Source: JAKPKF01 sp964579365 (GTDB lineage: Bacteria; Patescibacteriota; Dojkabacteria; SC72). From it: a stretch of DNA of 18,672 nt. Within the stretch, counting starts at the first letter, position 1, and each line of letters starts with the position of its first letter. Shown piece by piece: positions 7,074 through 14,339 of this stretch. Below the pieces are notes generated by a model. The model searched no databases. It was not told where the DNA came from and saw only the letters and a program-made list of their open reading frames with translations. A program made the translations under genes and the position numbers. The stretch is from positions 1-18,672 of the forward strand of contig CAZOFW010000011.1 of assembly GCA_964579365.1 (NCBI GenBank), read 5' to 3'.

Positions 7074-7278
7074 CTTTACTCTTTAGATATTTACCCTCTA
7101 ACATCAAACCAATTCCTAAACCAAAAGCTACTAACGCTATACCAGCAAAGATACTCTTGTTATCTAAGATAAAAGATGTCTCTACAGGTATATGTCCGTA
7201 ACCATCAGCTAAGATAGAAGATGTGTTAAGAAGTATAAAACCTAAGGAAGTTGCCAATACTGAAAATATGTTTTTCAT
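7063..7278 (-). CDS. Tiny exported, membrane-anchored protein; possible sortase substrate
   Basis: I chose the ATG at 7278 (71 residues) over an in-frame TTG at 7287 because the signal peptide begins there. It has a Lys N-terminus and hydrophobic core (residues 2-20), a likely cleavage near ILA-DG (24/25), a short exposed segment GYGHIPVETS, a second helix (about 43-60) and a Lys-rich tail (EGKYLKSKAKA). Signal peptide, short motif, helix, positive tail is the layout of a cell-wall sorting substrate, and a sortase gene lies next to it. The IPVET segment is not a canonical LPXTG, so this is speculative. It has its own promoter (7315-7343), so it is transcribed separately and perhaps abundantly. 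No known family is recognised. Confidence 0.7.
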   Translation of the reverse strand: MKNIFSVLATSLGFILLNTSSILADGYGHIPVETSFILDNKSIFAGIALVAFGLGIGLMLEGKYLKSKAKA

Positions 7279-7314
7279 AATTGACAATAATAAATTTATT
7301 AAAGAACTAAGAGA

Positions 7315-7343
7315 ATTATACTATAAGCCATTAAAAATATCAA
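7315..7343 (-). promoter_or_regulatory. Near-consensus sigma70 promoter for the tiny exported protein
   Basis: The minus strand shows TTGATA (7343-7338), a 17-nt spacer and a perfect TATAAT (7320-7315). The predicted leader to the ATG at 7278 is about 30 nt and contains the 12-bp palindrome AATAAATTTATT (7289-7300). This is the closest to consensus of the promoters I found in the window. Confidence 0.75.
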
Positions 7344-7370
7344 TATATGTGTGTGGGGAGGCCGTGTGTC

Positions 7371-8051
7371 TTAAACAGGTTCTCCGTTTATGGAGACTAG
7401 GTTTGCAAATCTAAATATGCGGATGGGGGAGTTATAATACTTGCAAGTATATAGGATAAGATCTGCGTCAATATCTTTGATATATTTATTTTCATCAAGT
7501 TTGAAGATCTGATATATATACTCTCTTTGATTCCAGATGATTGTAATCTTGTCTCCTACTTTTGTATTTGGGAGGTTAAAGAAAGAAACTTTATTTCTAT
7601 ATTCTGTACTCCAGGAAGAATATCCAAATCTATGAGAGGCAATAATAACGGATTTGGTTGTTTGTTTAAGATAGTTTTGTTCGGGATTTGCATAGTCATA
7701 GACCATCCATGGTCCCTTATCCAAAGCTTTAAGAGGATCTTTCCCAGTTATTATTTTTGCTTTAACCCCGATCTTAGAGATAATTAAAGTATTCGTTTCT
7801 GTTAGAGAAATATCTTTCTCGGGCAACGTAATCTGTGGTGTCTCGGGAGGCTTAACAGTATCGTCCTCTTTCTTTTCTGTCACTGGAGTTTGAAGTGTTT
7901 CAGCTTCTACCTCTGGGGAACTAATATTTAATTTATTAAATATATATGGAAGTTGTGGATATGCAAGGAGAGAAAGAGATGCGAAAGTGAGGATAGCACC
8001 CAAAATGATATATGTATTCCCAGTTGTATTTATAATCTTATCTCTTTTCAT
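7371..8051 (-). CDS. Sortase
   Basis: This 226-residue protein has a cytoplasmic N-terminus, one anchor helix (about 13-32), a Pro/Glu/Thr-rich stalk (45-85) and a C-terminal sortase domain. The catalytic triad is visible: H140 in IIASHRFG, C203 in LILYTCKYY, and an arginine in PIRIFRFA (R211 or R214). Sortases cut a short sorting motif in exported proteins and join them to cell-wall precursors or to other subunits. The class is uncertain; the size and the TC-x7-R/TC-x10-R spacing resemble small class D/E enzymes. It lies 4 nt after the carboxypeptidase stop, so the two form an operon, and is followed by a candidate substrate gene. There is no SD. Confidence 0.9.
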   Translation of the reverse strand: MKRDKIINTTGNTYIILGAILTFASLSLLAYPQLPYIFNKLNISSPEVEAETLQTPVTEKKEDDTVKPPETPQITLPEKDISLTETNTLIISKIGVKAKIITGKDPLKALDKGPWMVYDYANPEQNYLKQTTKSVIIASHRFGYSSWSTEYRNKVSFFNLPNTKVGDKITIIWNQREYIYQIFKLDENKYIKDIDADLILYTCKYYNSPIRIFRFANLVSINGEPV

Positions 8052-8055
8052 CTTT

Positions 8056-8880
8056 CTAATTTTTATTTCTTAAGAACTCTTCTAATATCATACCACTACT
8101 CTTCATCTGGAGTGTATTTGTTTTTCCAATGTATCTGTAGTGCCAACTTTCATAACTGAATCCAGTTATGTATTCATAACCATAAGGAAAACTCATCACA
8201 AACCCATATTTGTAGGCATTCTTTTGTAACCATGCACTTGCCTTTGTAGTACTAAACCTAGTCCCAATATTGTCACTAACCTCTTTGCTACTAAAATCTA
8301 CAGCAGTACCAAGCTGATGTTGACTATGTCCAGCTCTTGCAGATATTCTGTCTGCAGCATCTACGTTCCCACCATTATACTGTACCCAGTAATTGTATGT
8401 ACTTACTTGTGTAGCGTATGATCTGTATCCAGAAACTATGCTCAAATCTATGCTGTCTGCTTTTGCAGCATTAACTAAGTCTCTTAGGTCATTGATGAGT
8501 ATATTACGAAGATAGAAGCTATCTCCATTCCTAATACCAGAGTTACTAGCTTTTACTAAATCACTTGGTGCATATGTGGAGGGTAACTTGTACTCCTTGT
8601 TTACATGAACAAGTAGATCATTACCACTTCTCTTTACTGTCTTAATATTGTTTGGATATTTCCACCAATCTACGGTTGTTTTTGTACCTGAGTATGCCTT
8701 AGGAAGAACCTTTTCTCTAACCTCGTTAACTTCAATGGTATTTGTAGTTTTAACATTGTTCTTCTCTATGTCTTGGGTATCTGGGATATCTATAGTAACA
8801 ACGTTGAAAGAAAGAACTAGTGTTGAGAGGTATATCCAAATGTTTGAAAAGAATTCTGCCATAACACAACATATTAACAT
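8056..8880 (-). CDS. VanY-family D-alanyl-D-alanine carboxypeptidase, membrane-anchored
   Basis: The C-terminal domain is a zinc D,D-carboxypeptidase of the VanY family (M15B). It shows SGYRSYATQ, the zinc motif SxHxxGxAxD (H188, D195 counted from the ATG at 8880), and ESWH with E244 and H247. It trims the terminal D-Ala from peptidoglycan stems. The first 28 residues are hydrophobic and form a signal or anchor. The frame stays open upstream to 9066, but that extension runs back through a hairpin and into the neighbouring cassette gene, so I start at the ATG at 8880 (275 codons including the stop); the ATG at 8862 is an alternative. Trimming peptide stems fits its operon partner, the sortase. 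There is no SD. Confidence 0.85.
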   Translation of the reverse strand: MLICCVMAEFFSNIWIYLSTLVLSFNVVTIDIPDTQDIEKNNVKTTNTIEVNEVREKVLPKAYSGTKTTVDWWKYPNNIKTVKRSGNDLLVHVNKEYKLPSTYAPSDLVKASNSGIRNGDSFYLRNILINDLRDLVNAAKADSIDLSIVSGYRSYATQVSTYNYWVQYNGGNVDAADRISARAGHSQHQLGTAVDFSSKEVSDNIGTRFSTTKASAWLQKNAYKYGFVMSFPYGYEYITGFSYESWHYRYIGKTNTLQMKSSGMILEEFLRNKN

Positions 8881-8887
8881 AAAAGAG

Positions 8888-8901
8888 ATAGCGTGTTTCA
8901 A
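8888..8901 (+). repeat. Left 14-bp inverted repeat of cassette 2
   Basis: It is a perfect reverse complement of 9279-9292. Confidence 0.85.
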
Positions 8902-8904
8902 ATC

Positions 8905-8938
8905 TGAGTGGGAATTAAGGGGTATTAACTCCCACTCA
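8905..8938 (-). terminator. Strong hairpin after the cassette 2 gene
   Basis: TGAGTGGGA (8905-8913) pairs perfectly with TCCCACTCA (8930-8938). After one A-C mismatch, TTAA (8915-8918) pairs with TTAA (8925-8928) around a 6-nt loop. It starts 4 nt after the stop at 8943. No U-tract follows, so it may be a 3' stabiliser or a leader structure for the carboxypeptidase gene rather than a classical terminator. Confidence 0.55.
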
Positions 8939-8942
8939 TTGG

Positions 8943-9251
8943 TTATCTGTACCAGATATATGTCAGATAATCTTCTTCGACAAGAATAATTTCCCCTCTC
9001 TGGCAGACCTTTTTCTCCTGAGTTATGCTTTGGAAGAAGATATGTTTTCCAATTGTGGGATAACAAACATATTCTCCTTCTGGGAAAAATGTCGGAAAAG
9101 AGCTTAGCATCGTTGTTTCTTCTGTTCCAAGGCGAGTGAGTCTTGGCAAATCAGATTGTATGGATTGCTTGAGGGCATAATAGAGAAATAGTATTGCTAC
9201 TAGTGCTAGCCCTAGGGTGAAAAATTTCCCATCGTTATCTTCTCTTGCCAC
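8943..9251 (-). CDS. Small single-pass membrane protein, cassette 2 cargo
   Basis: The open frame begins at 9341, but I start at the GTG at 9251 because a perfect AGGAGG lies 5 nt before it; the upstream part would run through the inverted repeat. The 102-residue product has a charged N-terminus (AREDNDGK), one helix (about 10-26) and a likely exported domain with two cysteines (63 and 83) that could pair, plus several aromatic residues. No family is recognised. Its G+C (about 37-45% in sampled lines) is somewhat above that of the window. It is bracketed by 14-bp inverted repeats. Its relation to the carboxypeptidase-sortase operon just downstream is unknown. Confidence 0.75.
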   Translation of the reverse strand: MAREDNDGKFFTLGLALVAILFLYYALKQSIQSDLPRLTRLGTEETTMLSSFPTFFPEGEYVCYPTIGKHIFFQSITQEKKVCQRGEIILVEEDYLTYIWYR

Positions 9252-9256
9252 CTTCT

Positions 9257-9262
9257 CCTCCT
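9257..9262 (-). promoter_or_regulatory. Perfect Shine-Dalgarno site that decides a GTG start
   Basis: AGGAGG (9262-9257) lies 5 nt before the GTG at 9251, the only full-consensus SD in the window. Confidence 0.85.
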
Positions 9263-9278
9263 TTTTTAGAGAGAAATA

Positions 9279-9292
9279 TTGAAACACGCTAT
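9279..9292 (-). repeat. Right 14-bp inverted repeat of cassette 2
   Basis: It is a perfect partner of 8888-8901 and lies in the 5' leader of the 8943-9251 gene. Confidence 0.85.
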
Positions 9293-9297
9293 ATATA

Positions 9298-9326
9298 AGT
9301 ACACGGATATGAAATCTTTGTGTACT
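9298..9326. promoter_or_regulatory. Operator-like 7-bp dyad upstream of cassette 2
   Basis: AGTACAC (9298-9304) and GTGTACT (9320-9326) form an inverted repeat with a 15-nt spacer, next to a TATATA on the minus strand (9297-9292). Spacing of about two helical turns between half-site centres suits a dimeric regulator. No convincing -35 was found. Confidence 0.35.
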
Positions 9327-9458
9327 ATTTAAAAAGAACATTTAATTATACTACTAGAGGTTAAACTTTTACTACAAGAAGTTACTATGTCTTTCTAGGT
9401 CAGGAAATATAAAAAGGGAGATTGTAAAATATGATATTAAATTAAAAATCCTTCCAGA

Positions 9459-9517
9459 ATGTTAACAAAAGAAGACCTTAAGGCTATTGAGAAGATACTT
9501 TCTCCAAGATTTGATGC
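9459..9517 (+). CDS. 5' fragment of a hypothetical protein, cut by the assembly gap
   Basis: An ATG at 9459 opens a frame of 19 complete codons (MLTKEDLKAIEKILSPRFD) that runs into the N gap without a stop. The charged helical start resembles small coiled-coil proteins, but family and length cannot be judged. No SD and no clear promoter are visible. Confidence 0.5.
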
Positions 9518-9617
9518 NNNNNNNNNNNNNNNNNNNNNNNNNNNNNNNNNNNNNNNNNNNNNNNNNNNNNNNNNNNNNNNNNNNNNNNNNNNNNNNNNNN
9601 NNNNNNNNNNNNNNNNN
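9518..9617. other. Assembly gap of exactly 100 N
   Basis: One hundred undetermined bases is a standard scaffold-gap placeholder, so the real distance is unknown. The gap hides the rest of the gene starting at 9459 and the region downstream of gyrA. Confidence 0.99.
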
Positions 9618-9619
9618 AC

Positions 9620-12343
9620 TTAGAGGATAGCTACTGTAGCTACACTATCTTCTCCATTCATGTTCATTAGTTTTACACCAGATGTTTGTCTTCCAAGGGT
9701 TGGAACTGCTTTAAGCTCAGATCTAATAACTTTTGCTTTCTGAGAGATAACCACTATTTCCTCTTCGCCTTTCTCAATTATTCTTGCAGATGCTATCCTG
9801 CCTGTTTTTGGTGTTACTCTAAATGTAAAAACCCCTGTACCACCTCTCTTTTGTAGAGGATACTCTTTTAATGTTGTCATCTTGCCATACCCATTGTCTG
9901 AAAGTGTTAACAATTTCTCTTTGTCATCTTTAATTATTCCCATACCTACTACATAGTCGGTAGGATTCTTAAATTTGATAGCTGTTACTCCCTTTGTACT
10001 TCTTCCCATAGGTCTTACATCCGACTCTTTAAATCTCACAGATTTACCATCTGCAGTGACAATAACGATATCGTTATTTCCTGTTGTTGGTTTTACCCAT
10101 GTAAGCTGATCGCCATCTTCAAGCTTAATTGCTGTTAATCCATTGGATCTAATTTTCTTGTATTCCTCAAGAGCAGTCTTCTTTATTACACCCTTCTCTG
10201 TAGCCATGAGGAAGTATGAGTATGCAATCTCTTTTCCATCCTCTGTTTTCTCTGTAATTGTTCCATTTGGATTTCTAGTAAGTACTGAATTAATGGTTTC
10301 ATTCTGTTCTAGCTGTACAAGATTTACTAATGGTAATCCCTTTGCAGTTCTTCCGTACTCTGGAATTTCAAATATTCTAATGTTGAAAACTCTACCTCTG
10401 TTTGTGAACAGAAGAAGCTCGTCATGTGTGTTACAAAGGAATGCGTGCTCTATGAAGTCACCCTCTTTGGTCTCTCCTCCTGAAACACCCTTTCCACCTC
10501 TTCTTTGGGACTTGTATGTATCTGGTGGTAAGCGCTTAATATATCCAGAGTGTGTAATTGTCACAAGCATCTCTTCATTTGCAACCATATCTTCTTCGGA
10601 AATTTCGTTTACCTGTCCTTTGATAACCTTGGTTTTTCTGTCATCCCCATATTTCTCTTTTATCTCGTCTAAATCTTTTGCAATTATCTCAAGTACATGG
10701 TCTTGGTTACCAAGAATTTCATTGTATTCTTTAATATTCTCTTGTAATTCTTTGTATTCATTTTGTAATTTCATCCTCTCAAGAGCAGCTAATCTTCTAA
10801 GTTGCATATCCAAGATTGCTTGTGCCTGGACCTCTGTAAATTTGAAATTATCCATAAGGTTGGTCTTTGCACTCTCTTGGGTCTTAGAACCACGAATTGT
10901 AGCTATGACCTCATCTAAAAGATCTAGTGCTTTTAGTAATCCTTCTAAGATATGTGCTCTAAATCTTGCTTCTGCTAAGTCAAATTCATATCTTCTAATT
11001 GTTACTGTTAATCTAAAGGAGAGGAATAGTTCTAAAATTCTCTTCAATGGTAATGTCTTTGGTTCCTGTTCAACCAATGCAATCATGTTTGCATTGAAGA
11101 CTTTCTGCATCTCAGTATATTTGTAGAGTTTGTTTAAGACAGCTTTTGGTTGTGCATCTCTCTTTAGAACAATAACAACTCTCATCCCTTCCCTATTCGA
11201 CTCATCTCTAATGTCTGCTATACCCTCTATCTTTTTGTCTTTAACAAGTTCTGCGAACTTCTCAATCATGTGAGCTTTGTTAACCTGGAACGGTATTTCT
11301 GTAATTATGATGTTGAATCTTCCCTGTTTACCCTCTACGATTGAAGCCTTTGCTCTTTGAAGTATTCTTCCTCTTCCGGTTGCATATGCATTAAGGATTT
11401 CTTTCTGGTCATATATTATTCCACCTGTTGGGAAATCTGGTCCAGGGATTATTTCAATTAAATCTAGTGGAGTAATATCTGACTTGAATTCTGGATACAG
11501 TACAGATTTCTCCTCTGTTATCTTTTTTCTTAATTCTTCAATGGTTTTTGCAAGTTCAGGATCTGCAAGATCTACGTAGTTCTCTAGATAATCCTCTGGT
11601 TTGGAGTTTAAAGTTTGTGGAATAACTTCCTTTGCTTCCTTGGCTTTTCTTAACTCATTGTATATCCCTTGCCCTTCCCATTTGTTTCCTCGCTTAATCA
11701 TATCCTGCAATGCAGTAATTAATTCTCTGAGGTTGTGTGGAGGCATTTTAGTTGCCATTCCTACGGCAATACCATCTGTACCATTTGCCAATACATTTGG
11801 GAAAAGAGCTGGTAGAACAGTTGGTTCTAATCTTGTACCATCGTAGTTTTGAGTAAATGTAACTGTACCCTTGTTCAAATCTCGGAGAAGTTCAATGGTA
11901 ATCTTTCCCATTCTTGCCTCTGTGTATCTCATTGCTGCTGCACTATCTCCATCGATGGAACCAAAGTTTCCCTGTCCATCTATGAGGACGTATCTTGTAG
12001 AAAAATCTTGAGCTAGTTTTACAAGTGTTGGATATACTACGGATTCACCATGAGGATGATAGTTACCTGATGTATCTCCTGCAATCTTTGCACATTTTCT
12101 GTAGTGTGCTGTTGGTGTTAGGGCAAGATCATTCATTGCTACAAGTATTCTTCTCTGTGATGGCTTAAGACCATCTTTTACCTCAGGTAGTGCTCTTGAT
12201 ACGATGACGGACATAGAGTAATCCAAATAGTTACTTTTCATCTCATCTACGATAGATCTTTGTACGACCTCTCCCTGTTTAAAGGAAAGATTAAAATCTA
12301 TATCACTTGTTTCTTCTGTTTTATTTTCTATTTCGTCTGGCAT
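9620..12343 (-). CDS. gyrA: DNA gyrase subunit A
   Basis: This 907-residue protein is the DNA-breaking and rejoining subunit of gyrase, which adds negative supercoils with GyrB. Residues 30-580 are the breakage-reunion core, with the catalytic tyrosine Y140 in AAMRYTEARM and the region around HPHGESVVYP (96-105). Residues 590-900 are the C-terminal beta-propeller, with a perfect GyrA box QRRGGKG at 613-619, which separates it from topoisomerase IV ParC. It is longer than many GyrA proteins partly because of an extra stretch of about 70 residues (218-290) before IPGPDFPTGG. The ATG follows the gyrB stop by 13 nt, so the two are co-transcribed. There is no SD. Its downstream end abuts the assembly gap. 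Confidence 0.97.
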   Translation of the reverse strand: MPDEIENKTEETSDIDFNLSFKQGEVVQRSIVDEMKSNYLDYSMSVIVSRALPEVKDGLKPSQRRILVAMNDLALTPTAHYRKCAKIAGDTSGNYHPHGESVVYPTLVKLAQDFSTRYVLIDGQGNFGSIDGDSAAAMRYTEARMGKITIELLRDLNKGTVTFTQNYDGTRLEPTVLPALFPNVLANGTDGIAVGMATKMPPHNLRELITALQDMIKRGNKWEGQGIYNELRKAKEAKEVIPQTLNSKPEDYLENYVDLADPELAKTIEELRKKITEEKSVLYPEFKSDITPLDLIEIIPGPDFPTGGIIYDQKEILNAYATGRGRILQRAKASIVEGKQGRFNIIITEIPFQVNKAHMIEKFAELVKDKKIEGIADIRDESNREGMRVVIVLKRDAQPKAVLNKLYKYTEMQKVFNANMIALVEQEPKTLPLKRILELFLSFRLTVTIRRYEFDLAEARFRAHILEGLLKALDLLDEVIATIRGSKTQESAKTNLMDNFKFTEVQAQAILDMQLRRLAALERMKLQNEYKELQENIKEYNEILGNQDHVLEIIAKDLDEIKEKYGDDRKTKVIKGQVNEISEEDMVANEEMLVTITHSGYIKRLPPDTYKSQRRGGKGVSGGETKEGDFIEHAFLCNTHDELLLFTNRGRVFNIRIFEIPEYGRTAKGLPLVNLVQLEQNETINSVLTRNPNGTITEKTEDGKEIAYSYFLMATEKGVIKKTALEEYKKIRSNGLTAIKLEDGDQLTWVKPTTGNNDIVIVTADGKSVRFKESDVRPMGRSTKGVTAIKFKNPTDYVVGMGIIKDDKEKLLTLSDNGYGKMTTLKEYPLQKRGGTGVFTFRVTPKTGRIASARIIEKGEEEIVVISQKAKVIRSELKAVPTLGRQTSGVKLMNMNGEDSVATVAIL

Positions 12344-12356
12344 GGTATTTGTTTTC

Positions 12357-14267
12357 TTAAATATCTAAAGTAGCCTTACTTGCATACATCTGTATAAATC
12401 TTCTTCTAGGTGGAACTTCATTTCCCATTAACATCTCAAATGTTTTCTCTACCTCTTCTGCATCCTGTATCTCAACTCTCTTAAGAACTCTAGTTTCAGG
12501 ACTCATTGTTGTTTCCCAAAGTTGATCTGGATTCATTTCTCCTAATCCTTTGAATCTGTTCTCTACGGGAACTTTCCCTTCCTTCTTTGCTTCTTTAACA
12601 AAAGCATCTTTCTCTGCGTCATTTAGGAAGTAGTATTTCTTTTTCCCAATCTCTACCTTATGTAAAGGAGGTTGTGCAACATATATATATCCTTGTTCTA
12701 TTAAAGGTTTAAAGAATCTAAACAGAAGTGTTAATACCAAAGTTGTGATATGTAAACCATCGACATCTGCATCACTCATAATGACAATCTTATGGTATCT
12801 AAGCTTAGACACATCTAATGTGTCACCTATTCCAACTCCGAGTGCTGTTGTTATATCGTTGAATTCATTATTGGCAAGAACTCTATCAACTCTGTATTTC
12901 TGTGTATTCATAATCTTTCCTCGCAGTGGAAGAATTGCTTGAGTATGTCTATCCCTACCCTGCTTTGCACTACCACCTGCAGAATCTCCCTCTACGATGA
13001 ACAATTCACTCTCAGCAGGATCCTTACTTGAACAGTCTGCTAATTTACCAGGAAGACTTGTACTTTCAAGAACACCTTTTCTAATTACAGCATCTCTTGC
13101 AGCTTTTGCTGCCGCTTTTGCTTTGTTAGCCAAAACTGCTTTCCCAATTATATTTTTACCTTCATTTGGATGCTCTTCAAGATATACAAGTAACTCATCT
13201 CTTACTAATTTACCAACGATACTTTTAACTTCAGGATTATTTAATTTGATTTTTGTCTGTCCCTCAAACTGAGGATTTGGTACCTTTACAGATATTACTG
13301 CAGTTAAACCCTCTCTTGTGTCGTCACCGTTTAAAGTGCCGTTCAATCCTTTTAGTAATTCTGCTTTCTGTGCATATGTGTTGAATGCACTTGTAAGCGC
13401 AGTTCTAAATCCAGCTAAATGTGTACCACCCTCTGGGTTGATAATATTGTTTGTGTAGCATCGAACATCCTCTTCCATACCGTCTGTATACTGAAGGGAG
13501 ACTTCTACGAGTACACCTGCTTCCTCTTTGTTCATGTAGAAAGGATCTTCCCCAATGGATTTTTCATCTATGTTCAAGAATTGTACATATGATTTAATTC
13601 CATCTTCGAAATATAAATCATATCTTGTGTGTTTCTCTTCTCTCTCATCTATTACTGAAATTCTTAGTCCTGCTGTCAAGTATGCATGCTGTCTGCAGCT
13701 TTTAACAATTGTTTGGAAGTCAAATTCAATTTCATCAAAAATTGTGGAATCTGGAAGGAAGGTATGTTCTGTGCCTGTCTCATTAGAATCTCCAATCTGC
13801 TTCACAGGTGCTTTTGGAATACCTCTTTCATATACTTGTTGAAAAATTCCGCCATCTCTTCTAACTGTAGTTGTCATCTGTGCTGAAAGTGCATTTGTAC
13901 ATTTCATACCAACACCGTGTAGTCCTCCAGACACTTTGTATGCCCCGTCATCAAACTTTCCTCCGGCATGGAGATTAGTCATAACGGTTTCTAATGTTGA
14001 GACTTTTGTTTCAGGATGAGTTGCAACTGGAATACCTCTACCATTATCTCGGACAGTTAAGGAACCGTCTTTGTTAAAAATCACCCAGATATTTGAACAG
14101 TATCCAGCAATTGCTTCGTCCACTGAGTTATCTAAAATCTCAGTAAATATGTGATGTAAACCGGTTCTATCTGTAGAACCAATGTACATTGCTGGTCTTT
14201 TTCTTACAGCCTCTAAGCCCTTGAGTACTTGAATATTTGATGCTCCGTAGTCGCTCTTATTTGGCAT
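12357..14267 (-). CDS. gyrB: DNA gyrase subunit B
   Basis: This 636-residue protein is the ATPase subunit of gyrase. The GHKL ATP-binding domain shows RPAMYIGS (24-31), EILDNSVDEA (43-52), DNGRGIP (74-80) and GGLHGVG (114-120). The TOPRIM domain follows, with FIVEGDSAGGSAKQG (E426) and DADVDG (499-504), which bind the metal for DNA cleavage, then KGLGEMNPDQLWETTM (573-588). Its length is usual for GyrB without the proteobacterial insert. It lies directly upstream of gyrA with a 13-nt gap, so I infer a gyrBA operon. The ATG at 14267 has an AT-rich leader without an SD. Confidence 0.97.
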   Translation of the reverse strand: MPNKSDYGASNIQVLKGLEAVRKRPAMYIGSTDRTGLHHIFTEILDNSVDEAIAGYCSNIWVIFNKDGSLTVRDNGRGIPVATHPETKVSTLETVMTNLHAGGKFDDGAYKVSGGLHGVGMKCTNALSAQMTTTVRRDGGIFQQVYERGIPKAPVKQIGDSNETGTEHTFLPDSTIFDEIEFDFQTIVKSCRQHAYLTAGLRISVIDEREEKHTRYDLYFEDGIKSYVQFLNIDEKSIGEDPFYMNKEEAGVLVEVSLQYTDGMEEDVRCYTNNIINPEGGTHLAGFRTALTSAFNTYAQKAELLKGLNGTLNGDDTREGLTAVISVKVPNPQFEGQTKIKLNNPEVKSIVGKLVRDELLVYLEEHPNEGKNIIGKAVLANKAKAAAKAARDAVIRKGVLESTSLPGKLADCSSKDPAESELFIVEGDSAGGSAKQGRDRHTQAILPLRGKIMNTQKYRVDRVLANNEFNDITTALGVGIGDTLDVSKLRYHKIVIMSDADVDGLHITTLVLTLLFRFFKPLIEQGYIYVAQPPLHKVEIGKKKYYFLNDAEKDAFVKEAKKEGKVPVENRFKGLGEMNPDQLWETTMSPETRVLKRVEIQDAEEVEKTFEMLMGNEVPPRRRFIQMYASKATLDI

Positions 14268-14304
14268 TATATTGTATGAATTAGTAACTTAATTTCCAAG
14301 CACA

Positions 14305-14334
14305 AGTATCCTATATTTTACCTTTTTTTGGCAA
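14305..14334 (-). promoter_or_regulatory. Possible promoter for gyrBA
   Basis: The minus strand shows TTGCCA (14334-14329) and GATACT (14310-14305) with an 18-nt spacer, in the 72-nt interval between the holB-like stop and the gyrB start. The -10 is only 4 of 6 to consensus. Confidence 0.35.
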
Positions 14335-14339
14335 GAATG

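Larger units (their letters stand above)
8888..9292 (-). mobile_element. Putative small cassette bounded by 14-bp inverted repeats (cassette 2)
   Basis: ATAGCGTGTTTCAA (8888-8901) and TTGAAACACGCTAT (9279-9292) are perfect reverse complements bracketing a 102-codon gene with a canonical SD and a strong downstream hairpin. The design parallels the 6214-6743 cassette although the sequences differ. No transposase or obvious target duplication is seen, so this may be a mobile cargo unit or simply a gene whose mRNA ends pair. The left repeat, read outward, carries a TTGAAA that could serve as a -35 for the carboxypeptidase gene. Confidence 0.45.

Noticed and set aside
8881..9066. 62-residue N-terminal extension of the carboxypeptidase
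   Set aside because: It overlaps the hairpin and the end of the cassette gene in another frame and is not hydrophobic like a signal; the anchor helix begins at the ATG at 8880.
8943..9341. 132-residue version of the cassette 2 protein starting at 9341
   Set aside because: The extension runs through the inverted repeat and the SD itself; a perfect AGGAGG and GTG at 9251 give a better start.
10143..11126. Long plus-strand open frame of 327 codons inside gyrA
   Set aside because: It lies antisense to a fully conserved gyrA and has the Ser/Phe/Leu-rich look of a shadow frame.
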